NCBI GenBank assembly: GCA_902812505.1
Contig: CADDZQ010000009.1
Span: 1 to 34,375, forward strand
Origin: an archaeon
GTDB taxonomy: Archaea > Thermoproteota > Thermoprotei_A > Marsarchaeales > Marsarchaeaceae
Length of the DNA: 34,375 bases
Reading direction: 5' to 3'
In this document: piece by piece, positions 7,330 through 15,128 of the stretch
How the letters are laid out: each line of letters starts with the position of its first letter
How positions within the stretch are numbered: the stretch's first letter is position 1
The notes under the pieces: generated by a model
Database searches by the model: none
Told to the model about the DNA's origin: nothing
What the model saw: the letters and a program-made list of their open reading frames with translations, nothing else
Program-made: the position numbers and the translations under genes

Positions 7330-8550
7330 ATGTCGGATCAGCAAAAATACGATTCTTTCGACGAGTATAAGATTCGAAAGCTTATTTCGGAATTGGAAAG
7401 TAAGGAGGGTAGGGGGACAGAGCTTATCAGCCTCTATATCCCCCCTAAGAGGGCAATTAGTGACGTGGTAAGAGATCTACGCGAAGAAGCGAGTACGGCG
7501 TCTAATATTAAGTCGAAGACGACAAGAAAGAATGTTATGGACGCGATAGAATCCATCCTACAAAGGTTGAAGCTGTTTAAAGAACCGCCGCCAAACGGTC
7601 TTGTTATCTTTTGTGGTGCCATACCGCATGGCGCCCCAGGAACAGAGAAAATGGAGATACATGTGTTAGAACCACCTTTACCCATAAACATCTACCTCTA
7701 CAGGTGTGACTCTAAGTTTGTAATAGAGCCACTTAAGAAGCTCATCGAAGAGAAGGATGTTTACGGACTAATAGTTATGGATAGAGCAGAAGCCACATTC
7801 GCAATACTTCGTGGTAGGAACGTCGAAGTCTTAAACACGATCACATCGGGGATACCAGGCAAACACCACGCTGGGGGACAATCCGCTAGACGTTTTCAGC
7901 GAATAATAGAACAAGTCGCCCACGAGTTCTACGTTCGAATAGGTGAGTATACTACCAAGTATTTCCTTGGGAAGGATATTAAAGGGCTTATAATAGGTGG
8001 GCCTGGCCCAAATAAATACGAATTCTATGAAGGAGAGTATCTACATTACGAACTGCGGAAGAAAGTATTAGGCTTAGTTGATATAGGCTACACTGGTGAA
8101 GAGGGCATTCGTGAACTAATAAATCGGTCCGAAAACCTTTTACAGCAGTCCAAACTAATGCATGAAAAGCAAGTTTTCAATAATTTAATGGCCACTATGG
8201 TTAACGACTACACCAAGGTTGCGATAGGTAAGAAGGAGGTTCTTGAAAAGCTAGACAGGGCAAAAATACTAATAATGTCAGAAGAAAACGATGATTACCA
8301 CTTAACATTCGTGTGCCCCAATTGTGGCTTCCAGCTCGAAGCAGATGTCCAAGACGAACAAGAGCCAAAAGAAGGCAGAACGTGTCCAAGATGCGGTACG
8401 CAGATGGATTTGATCTCAAAAGAGCCGCTCGTAACACATTTGGCCGAAATGTTTAAGAATCATGGCACAGTTGAGCTTATGTCAACACAAACCGAGGAGG
8501 GGGAGCAGCTCAAAAACTCCTTCGGTGGGTACGCAGCTATACTCGAGTAA
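7330..8550 (+). CDS. prf1: Peptide chain release factor aRF1
   Basis: aRF1 recognises all three stop codons and triggers peptide release. Domain 1 carries the stop-decoding NIKS motif (59-62). Domain 2 carries the catalytic GGQ (182-184) in the block KHHAGGQSARRFQR. Domain 3 includes a small zinc-ribbon insertion, CPNC then CPRC, at about residues 328-358, seen in archaeal members. Length, 406 residues, is normal. A GTG at 7327 immediately precedes the ATG at 7330, so the start is ambiguous by one codon; with so short a leader the mRNA is probably leaderless. The GGQ glutamine is the expected target of the HemK-like enzyme at 1362-1937. Confidence 0.96.
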   Translation: MSDQQKYDSFDEYKIRKLISELESKEGRGTELISLYIPPKRAISDVVRDLREEASTASNIKSKTTRKNVMDAIESILQRLKLFKEPPPNGLVIFCGAIPHGAPGTEKMEIHVLEPPLPINIYLYRCDSKFVIEPLKKLIEEKDVYGLIVMDRAEATFAILRGRNVEVLNTITSGIPGKHHAGGQSARRFQRIIEQVAHEFYVRIGEYTTKYFLGKDIKGLIIGGPGPNKYEFYEGEYLHYELRKKVLGLVDIGYTGEEGIRELINRSENLLQQSKLMHEKQVFNNLMATMVNDYTKVAIGKKEVLEKLDRAKILIMSEENDDYHLTFVCPNCGFQLEADVQDEQEPKEGRTCPRCGTQMDLISKEPLVTHLAEMFKNHGTVELMSTQTEEGEQLKNSFGGYAAILE

Positions 8551-8699
8551 AAACTGCTTTTGTATACTAGGTCTCTGTATCGCGCTGGGATAACGCCCTG
8601 TATTATTTGGCTGCCAACTAGCGTAAGCACTCTATCGGAACAATATATAGCTTTAGAGAAAACTTAAAGCTACCAACTAAGAAAACACCTTGACTCCCG

Positions 8700-9383
8700 A
8701 TGGTTAAAATTCGCTATCTTGGGCATGCATGCTTCACTGTTTCAGAACAAGGTAAAACAGTGATTATAGACCCCTTCCTTTCTAACAATCCACTAGCGGC
8801 TGAAAAACCAGAAGCTGTTAGAGCCGATCTAATTCTGGTGACCCATGGGCATTTTGATCACTCAGGCGATGCGGTGACCATCTCGAGTAAAACTGGTGCC
8901 CCAGTATATACTACATTTGAGCTTGCTTCACGCTTAGAAACTCTTGGTGCAAAAATCGTTGGGGGAAACCACGGTGGCACTAATGATTTTGGCTTCGCCA
9001 AGGTTAGAATATGCTGGGCAGCTCATAGTTCATCTTTTGGCGAGAAGTTAGAATATGCAGGTAATCCATGCGGTTTCGTTTTGAGTATGGGTGGTAAGAG
9101 TATTTACCACTCCGGAGACACCGATTTATTCGGGGATATGAGGCTAATAGGCGAACGCTATAAATTGGATGTAGCCCTGTTACCTATCGGTGGATTCTTT
9201 ACCATGGATGCTGATGACGCACTTGTAGCAGTGGAGTATCTGAAACCGAAGTTCGTTATTCCAATGCACTATAACACTTGGCCGCAAATCGAAGCCGACC
9301 CAGCATCCTTCAAGAGCAAGGTCGAGTCGAAGACGAGCACTAAGTGCGTGATACTTAAACCAGGCGAAGAGTTCATGATTTAG
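8700..9383 (+). CDS. UPF0173 metal-dependent hydrolase (metallo-beta-lactamase fold)
   Basis: This is a member of COG2220/UPF0173, with unknown physiological substrate. The fold motifs are clear: the HGHFDH metal site at 49-54, an IIDPFLSNNP strand typical of the family, SGDTDLF for the third metal-binding Asp, and a C-terminal PMHYNTWPQI His. Length of 227 residues matches the family. A TATA-like AATATATAG element lies about 50 bases upstream of the ATG. It stands alone between aRF1 and tRNA-Leu. Hydrolase activity is inferred from fold and metal ligands only. Confidence 0.92.
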   Translation: MVKIRYLGHACFTVSEQGKTVIIDPFLSNNPLAAEKPEAVRADLILVTHGHFDHSGDAVTISSKTGAPVYTTFELASRLETLGAKIVGGNHGGTNDFGFAKVRICWAAHSSSFGEKLEYAGNPCGFVLSMGGKSIYHSGDTDLFGDMRLIGERYKLDVALLPIGGFFTMDADDALVAVEYLKPKFVIPMHYNTWPQIEADPASFKSKVESKTSTKCVILKPGEEFMI

Positions 9384-9420
9384 CATTCAAAGCACTCTTA
9401 GTTCGCCTCTAAACAAGCAA

Positions 9421-9430
9421 TAAATTTTTA
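9421..9430 (+). promoter_or_regulatory. TATA-like element for tRNA-Leu(UAG)
   Basis: An A/T-only run (TAAATTTTTA) centred about 30 bases before the tRNA 5' end occupies the TATA position. The sequence is degenerate, so confidence is moderate. Confidence 0.5.
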
Positions 9431-9455
9431 TCAGGTTAAAATGTTTTTGTTCTAT

Positions 9456-9555
9456 GCGGGGATGGCCGAGCCTGGTCAAAGGCGCGAGTGAGTGCTCCGC
9501 GAAGCTTAGGACCTCGTGCGGCAGCGCTTCGTGGGTTCGAATCCCACTCCCCGCA
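9456..9555 (+). tRNA. tRNA-Leu(UAG), with 15-nt non-canonical intron
   Basis: The gene is a class II tRNA with acceptor strands GCGGGGA/TCCCCGC, discriminator A and no CCA. Read straight through, the anticodon arm does not form: the bases flanking loop CTTAGGA contain a mismatch and extra sequence remains between the D arm and the stem. Removing 15 bases (9489-9503) gives CGAGG/CCTCG, a perfect five-pair stem around CTTAGGA, with anticodon TAG at 9507-9509. Mature length is then 85 nt, equal to tRNA-Leu(CAA). The two genes share most of the acceptor, D and T arms. Confidence 0.92.
9489..9503 (+). other. Non-canonical tRNA intron in anticodon stem (position 30/31)
   Basis: The inferred intron interrupts the 5' strand of the anticodon stem between positions 30 and 31. 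Intron GAG can pair with exon CTT near the anticodon, giving a relaxed bulge-helix-bulge with AG/T and AA/G cut sites. Position is set by the perfect stem obtained on removal. Non-canonical introns of this kind are known mainly from TACK archaea. Confidence 0.75.
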
Positions 9556-9813
9556 CACGCTCTCGATAGGAGTTTAATGATCCCTTCTTTCAATATCTTG
9601 AGGGGGCAAAGATAACAAGACTACAAGCCTGAACATTACTATCTTTGAGCGCTTGGCGGAACCAAATCTTCTACTGGTTTAATTACGATTCACTTCACTA
9701 ATTGTAGTTTAGCTGCCTAGATCTACCAGGAAAGTGGGCTTTCAAATATAATTTATCGATATATAGTGGAGCGTATGCGTCGAATCCTTGAGTGGCGTGC
9801 ACGCTGCCTAGAT
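9556..9813. other. Intergenic region with no gene found
   Basis: The 258 bases between tRNA-Leu(UAG) and the end of the glycerol-1-phosphate dehydrogenase gene hold only very short ORFs. An ATGAT followed about 45 bases later by CTGA loosely recalls a C/D box RNA, but box C is incomplete. An AT-rich stretch (ATATAATTTATCGATATATAG) lies near 9747-9768 without an associated gene on either strand. Confidence 0.5.
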
Positions 9814-10866
9814 TTAAACCAACTTTACTTCATCTATAACTTTCCTAGCTTTTTCAAGTGTTATACCGTTTCCTAATATCGTAGGCCTGTCTGGTCTGAT
9901 CTTGTGTGCAAAGGTGAGCGCACGCACAACGTAGACGGGGGGTACTCCTAGTTGACGCGCATTCATGGGCAGACCTGCTTCTAAGGCTTTTTCTGAAAAC
10001 TCTACCCAATCCTCTCCATGCAACGCAAGCGATATTTTGGTGCCTAAAAGCACCGTGAAGCCATGGAGAATTGTTTTGGATGTGAGTAAGTCAAGCGCAT
10101 GCCCGAACAAATGTTCACTACCGCTGCACGGCCTACTACTCCCCGCTATGGCCATAGCTATACCGTTGCTGATGAGCGCTTCGAGGAGAGTTCTAATACC
10201 ATTGTCGCTTAAACTGATGATCTGGGCTAAGTTGTTGAAAACAAGCTTGGCTGACATTTCAGCTAACGATATAGAGTAGTCTCCAATATATTCACCTAAA
10301 CTCTGCGCGAGCCTGCTATCCAAGACAGATGAAAATTTTGCTAGGACATCACCTATGCCTCCTAATGTGAGCTGCTTAGGGGCTGACGCTATTATATATG
10401 AATCAGCGATCACGATGAAAGGAGTATCAACTCTGATGGAGTGGGAGCCATTTAGCCCTTCAAGCGAAGCCTGGGGCGATGCTATTCCATCGTGTGAAGC
10501 ACTCGTTGGTACACTTACAAACGGTTTCTTTAATTTATAAGCTAGGACTTTGCCAACATCGAGTACTTTCCCACCCCCTAAACCTATTATCGCGGAGGTA
10601 GAAAAGGGAGCTTGTGTGAGAAGTCTTTCAACCTCTGATATTTTTGGGGAGTAAACAGTATCGACATGTGGTTTATAGCCATAATCCATGAGGGAGGCCG
10701 TGACGGTATTGGAGTAAAGTGGCCTTATGTTTGGACCAGTGAGCACTGTTACTTCGTCGCCTTCAAGATGTTTGGCTATTATCTTACCAATATACTCAAT
10801 GACATTCTTACCCACGATTACTTCGACGGGTAGGCGAATCGTATGTGGCGTGTTAAGCGGAACCAT
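9814..10866 (-). CDS. egsA: sn-Glycerol-1-phosphate dehydrogenase
   Basis: This enzyme reduces dihydroxyacetone phosphate to sn-glycerol-1-phosphate, fixing the archaeal stereochemistry of membrane lipids. Visible are the NAD(P) loop GLGGGK (95-100), the VPTSASHDGIASP block specific to G1PDH, and zinc ligands Asp173, His252 (in CSGSEHLFGHALD) and His268 (LHGFTV). A TTG at 10875 would give 353 residues. I prefer the ATG at 10866 (350 residues), since the first three extra residues are not conserved and no Shine-Dalgarno favours either. It is divergent from psmB. The product feeds GGGP synthase (28890-29642). Confidence 0.95.
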   Translation of the reverse strand: MVPLNTPHTIRLPVEVIVGKNVIEYIGKIIAKHLEGDEVTVLTGPNIRPLYSNTVTASLMDYGYKPHVDTVYSPKISEVERLLTQAPFSTSAIIGLGGGKVLDVGKVLAYKLKKPFVSVPTSASHDGIASPQASLEGLNGSHSIRVDTPFIVIADSYIIASAPKQLTLGGIGDVLAKFSSVLDSRLAQSLGEYIGDYSISLAEMSAKLVFNNLAQIISLSDNGIRTLLEALISNGIAMAIAGSSRPCSGSEHLFGHALDLLTSKTILHGFTVLLGTKISLALHGEDWVEFSEKALEAGLPMNARQLGVPPVYVVRALTFAHKIRPDRPTILGNGITLEKARKVIDEVKLV

Positions 10867-10964
10867 CTTTATCAACGAACGAGCTACCTGCTCAAAAGCC
10901 TTAAGTAAAGGCTTCGCCTATCCTGATTGTATTTAGGGCGTCTTATTCTTGCTGTTGATGAATT

Positions 10965-11597
10965 ATGGTGAATGGTTTTACTCCAAGAAAGGGGACAACG
11001 ACAATTGGTATAAAGGCATCAGACGGTGTAGTATTAGCTGCAGATAGGAGAGCCACTGCTGGCTACACGGTAGCAAACAAACACGTAAAGAAAATTCTGA
11101 CGGTGACAAGCTATTGCGCAATCACAATAGCAGGAACAGTGGGTGAAGCATTCAACCTAGCTGACAGAGTAAGGTCGGAAGCGTATATGTATGAGCTTAG
11201 GAATAACGTTAGGATGGGTGTAAAAAGTATCGCTAACTATGCTTCTCTTCTAATTAACTCTAAAAAGTTTAGTGTTTTCCCAGTGCAGATTATAATAGGA
11301 GGATACGATTCTTCCCCAGAACTTTTCATGATAGATTTTTTCGGCTCGCTTAGCGCTGAAGATTACGTGGCGACCGGTTCAGGTATGCATACCGCCTTGG
11401 GGTCAGCGCTAAACCGCTTAAAGCCAAGCCTTTCGCTCGCCGAAGCTATTCCTATCGCGATAAGGAGTATATCTGCGGCTATGGAGTGGGATACCGCTAC
11501 TGGCGAAGGAGTCGACGTGGTTTACGCTGATAGAGAGGGAGTTAAGAGAATGGAGGAGGATGAGGTGGCTGAATACATAACTGGAGGCCATATATAA
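10965..11597 (+). CDS. psmB: Proteasome beta subunit (threonine protease)
   Basis: PsmB is the catalytic subunit of the 20S proteasome. The ten-residue propeptide ends in RKG, and autocleavage would expose Thr11 of the block KGTTTIGIKASDGVVLAADRRAT. The catalytic Asp (in ASDG) and Lys (in KHVKKI) are present, as is the SGMHTALG and GEGVDVVYAD C-terminal core. Length, 210 residues, is normal. The stop codon overlaps the fttA ATG by one base (TAATG), so the two are co-translated. PAN and a PAC2-type chaperone are encoded elsewhere in the window; an alpha subunit is not. Confidence 0.96.
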   Translation: MVNGFTPRKGTTTIGIKASDGVVLAADRRATAGYTVANKHVKKILTVTSYCAITIAGTVGEAFNLADRVRSEAYMYELRNNVRMGVKSIANYASLLINSKKFSVFPVQIIIGGYDSSPELFMIDFFGSLSAEDYVATGSGMHTALGSALNRLKPSLSLAEAIPIAIRSISAAMEWDTATGEGVDVVYADREGVKRMEEDEVAEYITGGHI

Positions 11598-13525
11598 TGA
11601 AGATAACCACAACAAAGGAGCTACTCACCAACATAAGGTCCACGATTTTCACTAATTTTCCTGTAGAAGCAGAGCTTAAACGAATCGAATTCGAAGGGCC
11701 CGAAATAGCACTTTACTGTGGCAACCCTTCTGCTATAATGAATAATAGCGAGGCCATAAAAAGACTTGCGAAACTGCTCAAAAAGAGGGTTGTTATTAGG
11801 TCTGACCCTCAAGCGCGTTTGAACAGAGATGACACAATAAAGATGCTTAGGGAGCTAATCCCTTCAGAGGCTGATGTAAGGAACTACACTTTTAACGACG
11901 ATAAGGGTGAGGTTATAGTTGAGGCATTAAGGCCTGGTGTGGTTATCGGTGAAGGAGGGTCTCTACTGAGGGAGGTTTTGGCTAAAACGGGGTGGAGACC
12001 TGTGGTAATCAGAGTCCCAGAAATAAGGTCTGGAACTGTTGAGTCAATGCTTAGAGTTCTAAACACCAGCAAGGAATACAGGCAACGGTTTTTAAAAGAA
12101 GTGGGTGAGAGAATTTACAAGCCTCCGGTTATAACTAATGGGCCAATAAGAATAGTTCCTTTAGGAGCATTTGGTGAAGTTGGGCGTTCAGCGGTGCTGG
12201 TAGACACCGGAGAATCAAAGGTCTTACTTGATGTTGGGTTAAAGGCAGAAGCAAACACGATCACGGAGGAATTCCCCGCCTTTCACGCCCTAGACTTTCC
12301 ACTAGAGGAGTTAGACGCAGTCATAATTGGGCACGCACACATGGACCATCAAGGAGCTTTACCGTATCTTTTTAAGTATGGTTACCGCGGGCCGGTCTAC
12401 ATGACACCACCATCCAGGGACCTTATGGTGTTAACGCAAAAAGATTATATTGATTTAAAGCAGAAGTTGGGTGAAGTTCCTCCCTACGGCATCGAACATA
12501 TAAAGAAGGCAGTCGAGCATACAATAACTATAAACTGGGGGGATGTTACCGATATAACTCCTGACATAAAGCTCACCCTGAATAACGCTGGTCACATACT
12601 TGGCTCCTCCGTTGTTCACTTGAACATCGGAGAGGGTAGATACAATATATTATACACAAGTGACCTAAAATACGCCCAAACAAGGCTTTTGGATAAGGCT
12701 TCTACTGTTTTCCCACGAGTGGACTGTTTAATAATTGAATCCACTTATGGCGGTAATATTATGCCAAGTAGGCTTGATGCGGAAACAAAGTTTATAGATA
12801 TAGTTAAGAAGACGGTCGAACGCGGCGGTAAAATACTTATACCCACGTTGGCTGTCGGTAGGGCTCAGGAAGTTATGATGATAATAGCAGAAAAAATGGC
12901 TACGGGGGAGTTACCGCGTGTTCCAGTCTACCTCGATGGGATGCTCCTTGAAAGCACCGCAATACACACAGCTTACCCTGAATACTTAGCTTTGAATGTA
13001 AAGAGGAAGATTTACCAAGGCGATAATCCTTTTCTGCGTGAAGAATTTATAAGAATAGATGATTCCTCAAAAAGGGATGAGGCTCTCTCGCAAGGACCCA
13101 GTATAATAATGGCTACGAGTGGCATGATGACTGGTGGTCCAGTTATAGAGTACTTTAAGGAACTGTCATCCAACTCCGATAATACCTTAGTATTCGTCAA
13201 CTATCAAGCCGAAGGAACGCTGGGTAGAGCTATCCTAAAGGGAGCTAAGGAAGTAGAGTTGGCTGATAATTCAGGTATGGGGAGAAGGTTATTTAAAGTG
13301 AACATGGAAGTGCAGGCAATAGAAGGATTTTCAGGCCACTCAGATAAATCTGAGCTAATAAGGTATATAACAGCTGTCAGGCCAACGGAAAAGATTTTGA
13401 TAAATCACGGCGAACCGTCAAGGTCGGCAGAACTTGCCCACTCTCTTAAAAAGATTTATATTAACCACAAGGTCAAGCCTGAAATACTTACCCCTACTAA
13501 CCTAGCTACCGTGCGTTTGCGCTGA
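11597..13525 (+). CDS. fttA: aCPSF1/FttA: KH and beta-CASP ribonuclease, transcription termination factor
   Basis: This is the archaeal CPSF-73 homologue. In studied archaea it cleaves nascent RNA and terminates transcription. The 642 residues comprise two N-terminal KH-like domains (about 1-180, with the GEGGSLLRE loop), a metallo-beta-lactamase domain with HAHMDH at 246-251, and a beta-CASP domain with IESTYGG, PTLAVGRAQE, TSGMMTGGP and the final GHSD and NHGEPS metal ligands. The C-terminal segment matches the family dimerisation region. Co-translated with psmB. It ends 3 bases from the convergent L37e stop. Family assignment is certain; the termination role comes from homologues. Confidence 0.95.
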   Translation: MKITTTKELLTNIRSTIFTNFPVEAELKRIEFEGPEIALYCGNPSAIMNNSEAIKRLAKLLKKRVVIRSDPQARLNRDDTIKMLRELIPSEADVRNYTFNDDKGEVIVEALRPGVVIGEGGSLLREVLAKTGWRPVVIRVPEIRSGTVESMLRVLNTSKEYRQRFLKEVGERIYKPPVITNGPIRIVPLGAFGEVGRSAVLVDTGESKVLLDVGLKAEANTITEEFPAFHALDFPLEELDAVIIGHAHMDHQGALPYLFKYGYRGPVYMTPPSRDLMVLTQKDYIDLKQKLGEVPPYGIEHIKKAVEHTITINWGDVTDITPDIKLTLNNAGHILGSSVVHLNIGEGRYNILYTSDLKYAQTRLLDKASTVFPRVDCLIIESTYGGNIMPSRLDAETKFIDIVKKTVERGGKILIPTLAVGRAQEVMMIIAEKMATGELPRVPVYLDGMLLESTAIHTAYPEYLALNVKRKIYQGDNPFLREEFIRIDDSSKRDEALSQGPSIIMATSGMMTGGPVIEYFKELSSNSDNTLVFVNYQAEGTLGRAILKGAKEVELADNSGMGRRLFKVNMEVQAIEGFSGHSDKSELIRYITAVRPTEKILINHGEPSRSAELAHSLKKIYINHKVKPEILTPTNLATVRLR

Positions 13526-13528
13526 GTA

Positions 13529-13696
13529 TTACGGTTTTTTATTTATCCACGAATATGTCCTTAGCCTCTTTGACTGGCCGAACCCACAGTGGGCGCATCT
13601 GTGTTTTCTAACGTGGTATGACCTATGACCGCATCTTCGGCAGACAATATGGGTTTTAGATCTACCTCGTTTTCCCTGAGAAGCTGTTCCCTTCAT
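13529..13696 (-). CDS. rpl37e: Ribosomal protein L37e
   Basis: This 55-residue zinc-ribbon protein of the large subunit begins [19 protein letters not shown] and carries the family pattern [13 protein letters not shown] then CAHCGFG, giving four zinc-binding Cys. The tail is basic with the family RTYSW segment. The ATG lies 7 nt after the LSm stop, and LSm/L37e is a conserved archaeal pair, so they are one transcript. It is easily missed because of its short length and because the 3' end abuts fttA. Confidence 0.95.
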   Translation of the reverse strand: MKGTASQGKRGRSKTHIVCRRCGHRSYHVRKHRCAHCGFGQSKRLRTYSWINKKP

Positions 13697-13703
13697 TTCT
13701 GGG

Positions 13704-13985
13704 TCACCTCGGGCTTGGAGATATTAAAATCACGTTATCTCCCCGTACAATAATAGTGCCCAAGCTTCTTACAGTGTTATTATCGAGCATTTCCTCCGCA
13801 TTCTCAATCAGGAGATTTAAGTGTTGGTCAAAACTTTTCATCTTTCCCCTTACGTATATACCACCCCGTAGTTTTACTAGAACCACTGAGTCTACCGCTT
13901 CCCCAAGCAAAGCTTGTGTGTTTGCCTCAGCCAACTTTATCGATGGAATGACGATATTCTGACTATTAAGCTTAGTTGTGTTCAC
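13704..13985 (-). CDS. Sm-like archaeal protein (LSm/SmAP1 type)
   Basis: Sm proteins form heptameric RNA-binding rings with affinity for U-rich RNA. The Sm1 motif is [31 protein letters not shown] and Sm2 is [16 protein letters not shown], both complete. The 93 residues include an N-terminal extension of about 25 residues before the fold. The start is a GTG at 13985; no in-frame ATG is near. It is followed after 7 nt by L37e, the standard archaeal pair, and is divergent from the PUA protein gene. Confidence 0.93.
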   Translation of the reverse strand: MNTTKLNSQNIVIPSIKLAEANTQALLGEAVDSVVLVKLRGGIYVRGKMKSFDQHLNLLIENAEEMLDNNTVRSLGTIIVRGDNVILISPSPR

Positions 13986-14096
13986 ATCGTTTATGCCCAG
14001 TAATAGTAGCCGCTAACGTTCGCTCTTAGAAAGCCAGCTATTGTTATAAAAAGCTGGGCAAACCTTAATTTTTCGACCACCATTAAATATTTCAGA

Positions 14097-14582
14097 TTGC
14101 ATTTTATCAGCTTTAAACTCAGCAAGCAGGAGACTGACAGATTCAAGGTTTTACTCGACTATATAGGTTTCGATAAGAAAAAGGATGAGTTATGGGTTCT
14201 AAAGATAGATAAACATTTGAAAGCATATCTCCTAAATAACAAGTTTCCTCTTCTTTTTGAGAAGGATAACTGTATCTTTCCGACTGTTATCGCAGCCAAA
14301 ACGTTTGAAGGTTACTATTCAGAAGCCATGGTTGATCAGGGTGCTAAACCGCATATTCTAAATGGTGCGGATCTTATGGCCCCTGGAATTTTAAGTATTG
14401 ATTTAAAAGATTCGAGCAACATAGTAGTTATCAAGTCAGAAGATGGTGCTGTACTGGCTGTTGGTAGGTTGGTGGAGGATTTTATTGATTCGCTGAATAG
14501 AAAGCATGGAAAAGTCGCTGAAAATATACACTATTTGAATGATAAGCTATACAGACTTTTGGCTTTGAGACGTGGCTCATAA
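14097..14582 (+). CDS. PUA-domain RNA-binding protein, MCT-1/Tma20-like
   Basis: The 161 residues consist of an N-terminal alpha-beta domain (pre-PUA, about 1-75) and a C-terminal PUA domain (about 76-150) with VDQGAKPHILNGADLMAPGI, DSSNIVVIKSEDGAVLAVGRL. This order matches archaeal homologues of MCT-1, which in eukaryotes works with DENR in ribosome recycling and re-initiation. The archaeal role is unknown. The start is a TTG at 14097 with a TATA-like TTATAAAAA about 50 bases upstream. A second, different PUA gene is at 21464-21937. Confidence 0.85.
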   Translation: MHFISFKLSKQETDRFKVLLDYIGFDKKKDELWVLKIDKHLKAYLLNNKFPLLFEKDNCIFPTVIAAKTFEGYYSEAMVDQGAKPHILNGADLMAPGILSIDLKDSSNIVVIKSEDGAVLAVGRLVEDFIDSLNRKHGKVAENIHYLNDKLYRLLALRRGS

Positions 14583-14677
14583 TACATACCTGTGTTACGC
14601 ATCAAGGTGAATGAGGGGGCTTAAAACAAAATACGACAAACTTAATACTAGTAATATTAATAGTTTGTTGATACGCA

Positions 14678-15106
14678 ATGAGCATAGGCCTTAGGACGAT
14701 TGCTTCGGAAACACGGGTTATGCTTAACAAGCAGGTGCTTGTAGTTCTTTCGAACGGTAAAAAATACAAAGGAATTTTGGCTTCATTGGACCCCGAAACA
14801 CTTCATATTTGTTTACTTGACGCTAAAGAGGTAAGCGGCGACGGCAAAAAGATTTCACGACTAGTATTGAACGGCTCAGTTGTGTCGGAAGTTGCGGCCG
14901 AAGAGGGCGGCCTTCCTATGCGAAACCTGTATGAGCAGTTATCTAAAATCTACCCCAATAATATTAGATACCTTGAGGATGCGGAAACTATTATTGTGGC
15001 AGAAAGAGTCAAGGTTTATAGCGATGGTAGGGTTGAAGGAGTCGGTCCAATTGCAGAACGCGTCAGGCAGGTTGTTGAGTACTTTCAGAAAGAGGCAAAA
15101 CAGTGA
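14678..15106 (+). CDS. Sm-like protein with C-terminal domain (SmAP3 type)
   Basis: The N-terminal half is an Sm fold (residues about 1-75) with VMLNKQVLVVLSNGKKYKGILASLDPETLHICLLDAKE and a SRLVLNGSVVSEV Sm2-like strand pair. The C-terminal half (about 80-142) is an alpha-beta extension including IIVAERVKVYSDGRVEGVG. This domain pair recalls the crenarchaeal SmAP3 protein described from Pyrobaculum. RNA partners are unknown. It sits 22 nt upstream of the archaeosine transglycosylase gene and probably shares its transcript, suggesting an RNA-related role (inference). Confidence 0.88.
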   Translation: MSIGLRTIASETRVMLNKQVLVVLSNGKKYKGILASLDPETLHICLLDAKEVSGDGKKISRLVLNGSVVSEVAAEEGGLPMRNLYEQLSKIYPNNIRYLEDAETIIVAERVKVYSDGRVEGVGPIAERVRQVVEYFQKEAKQ

Positions 15107-15128
15107 TATTATCCAGTGACTCCGACCA

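Noticed and set aside
9577-9632. C/D box guide RNA candidate after tRNA-Leu(UAG)
   Set aside because: Box C is incomplete (ATGAT without GA), C' is poor and no terminal stem forms.
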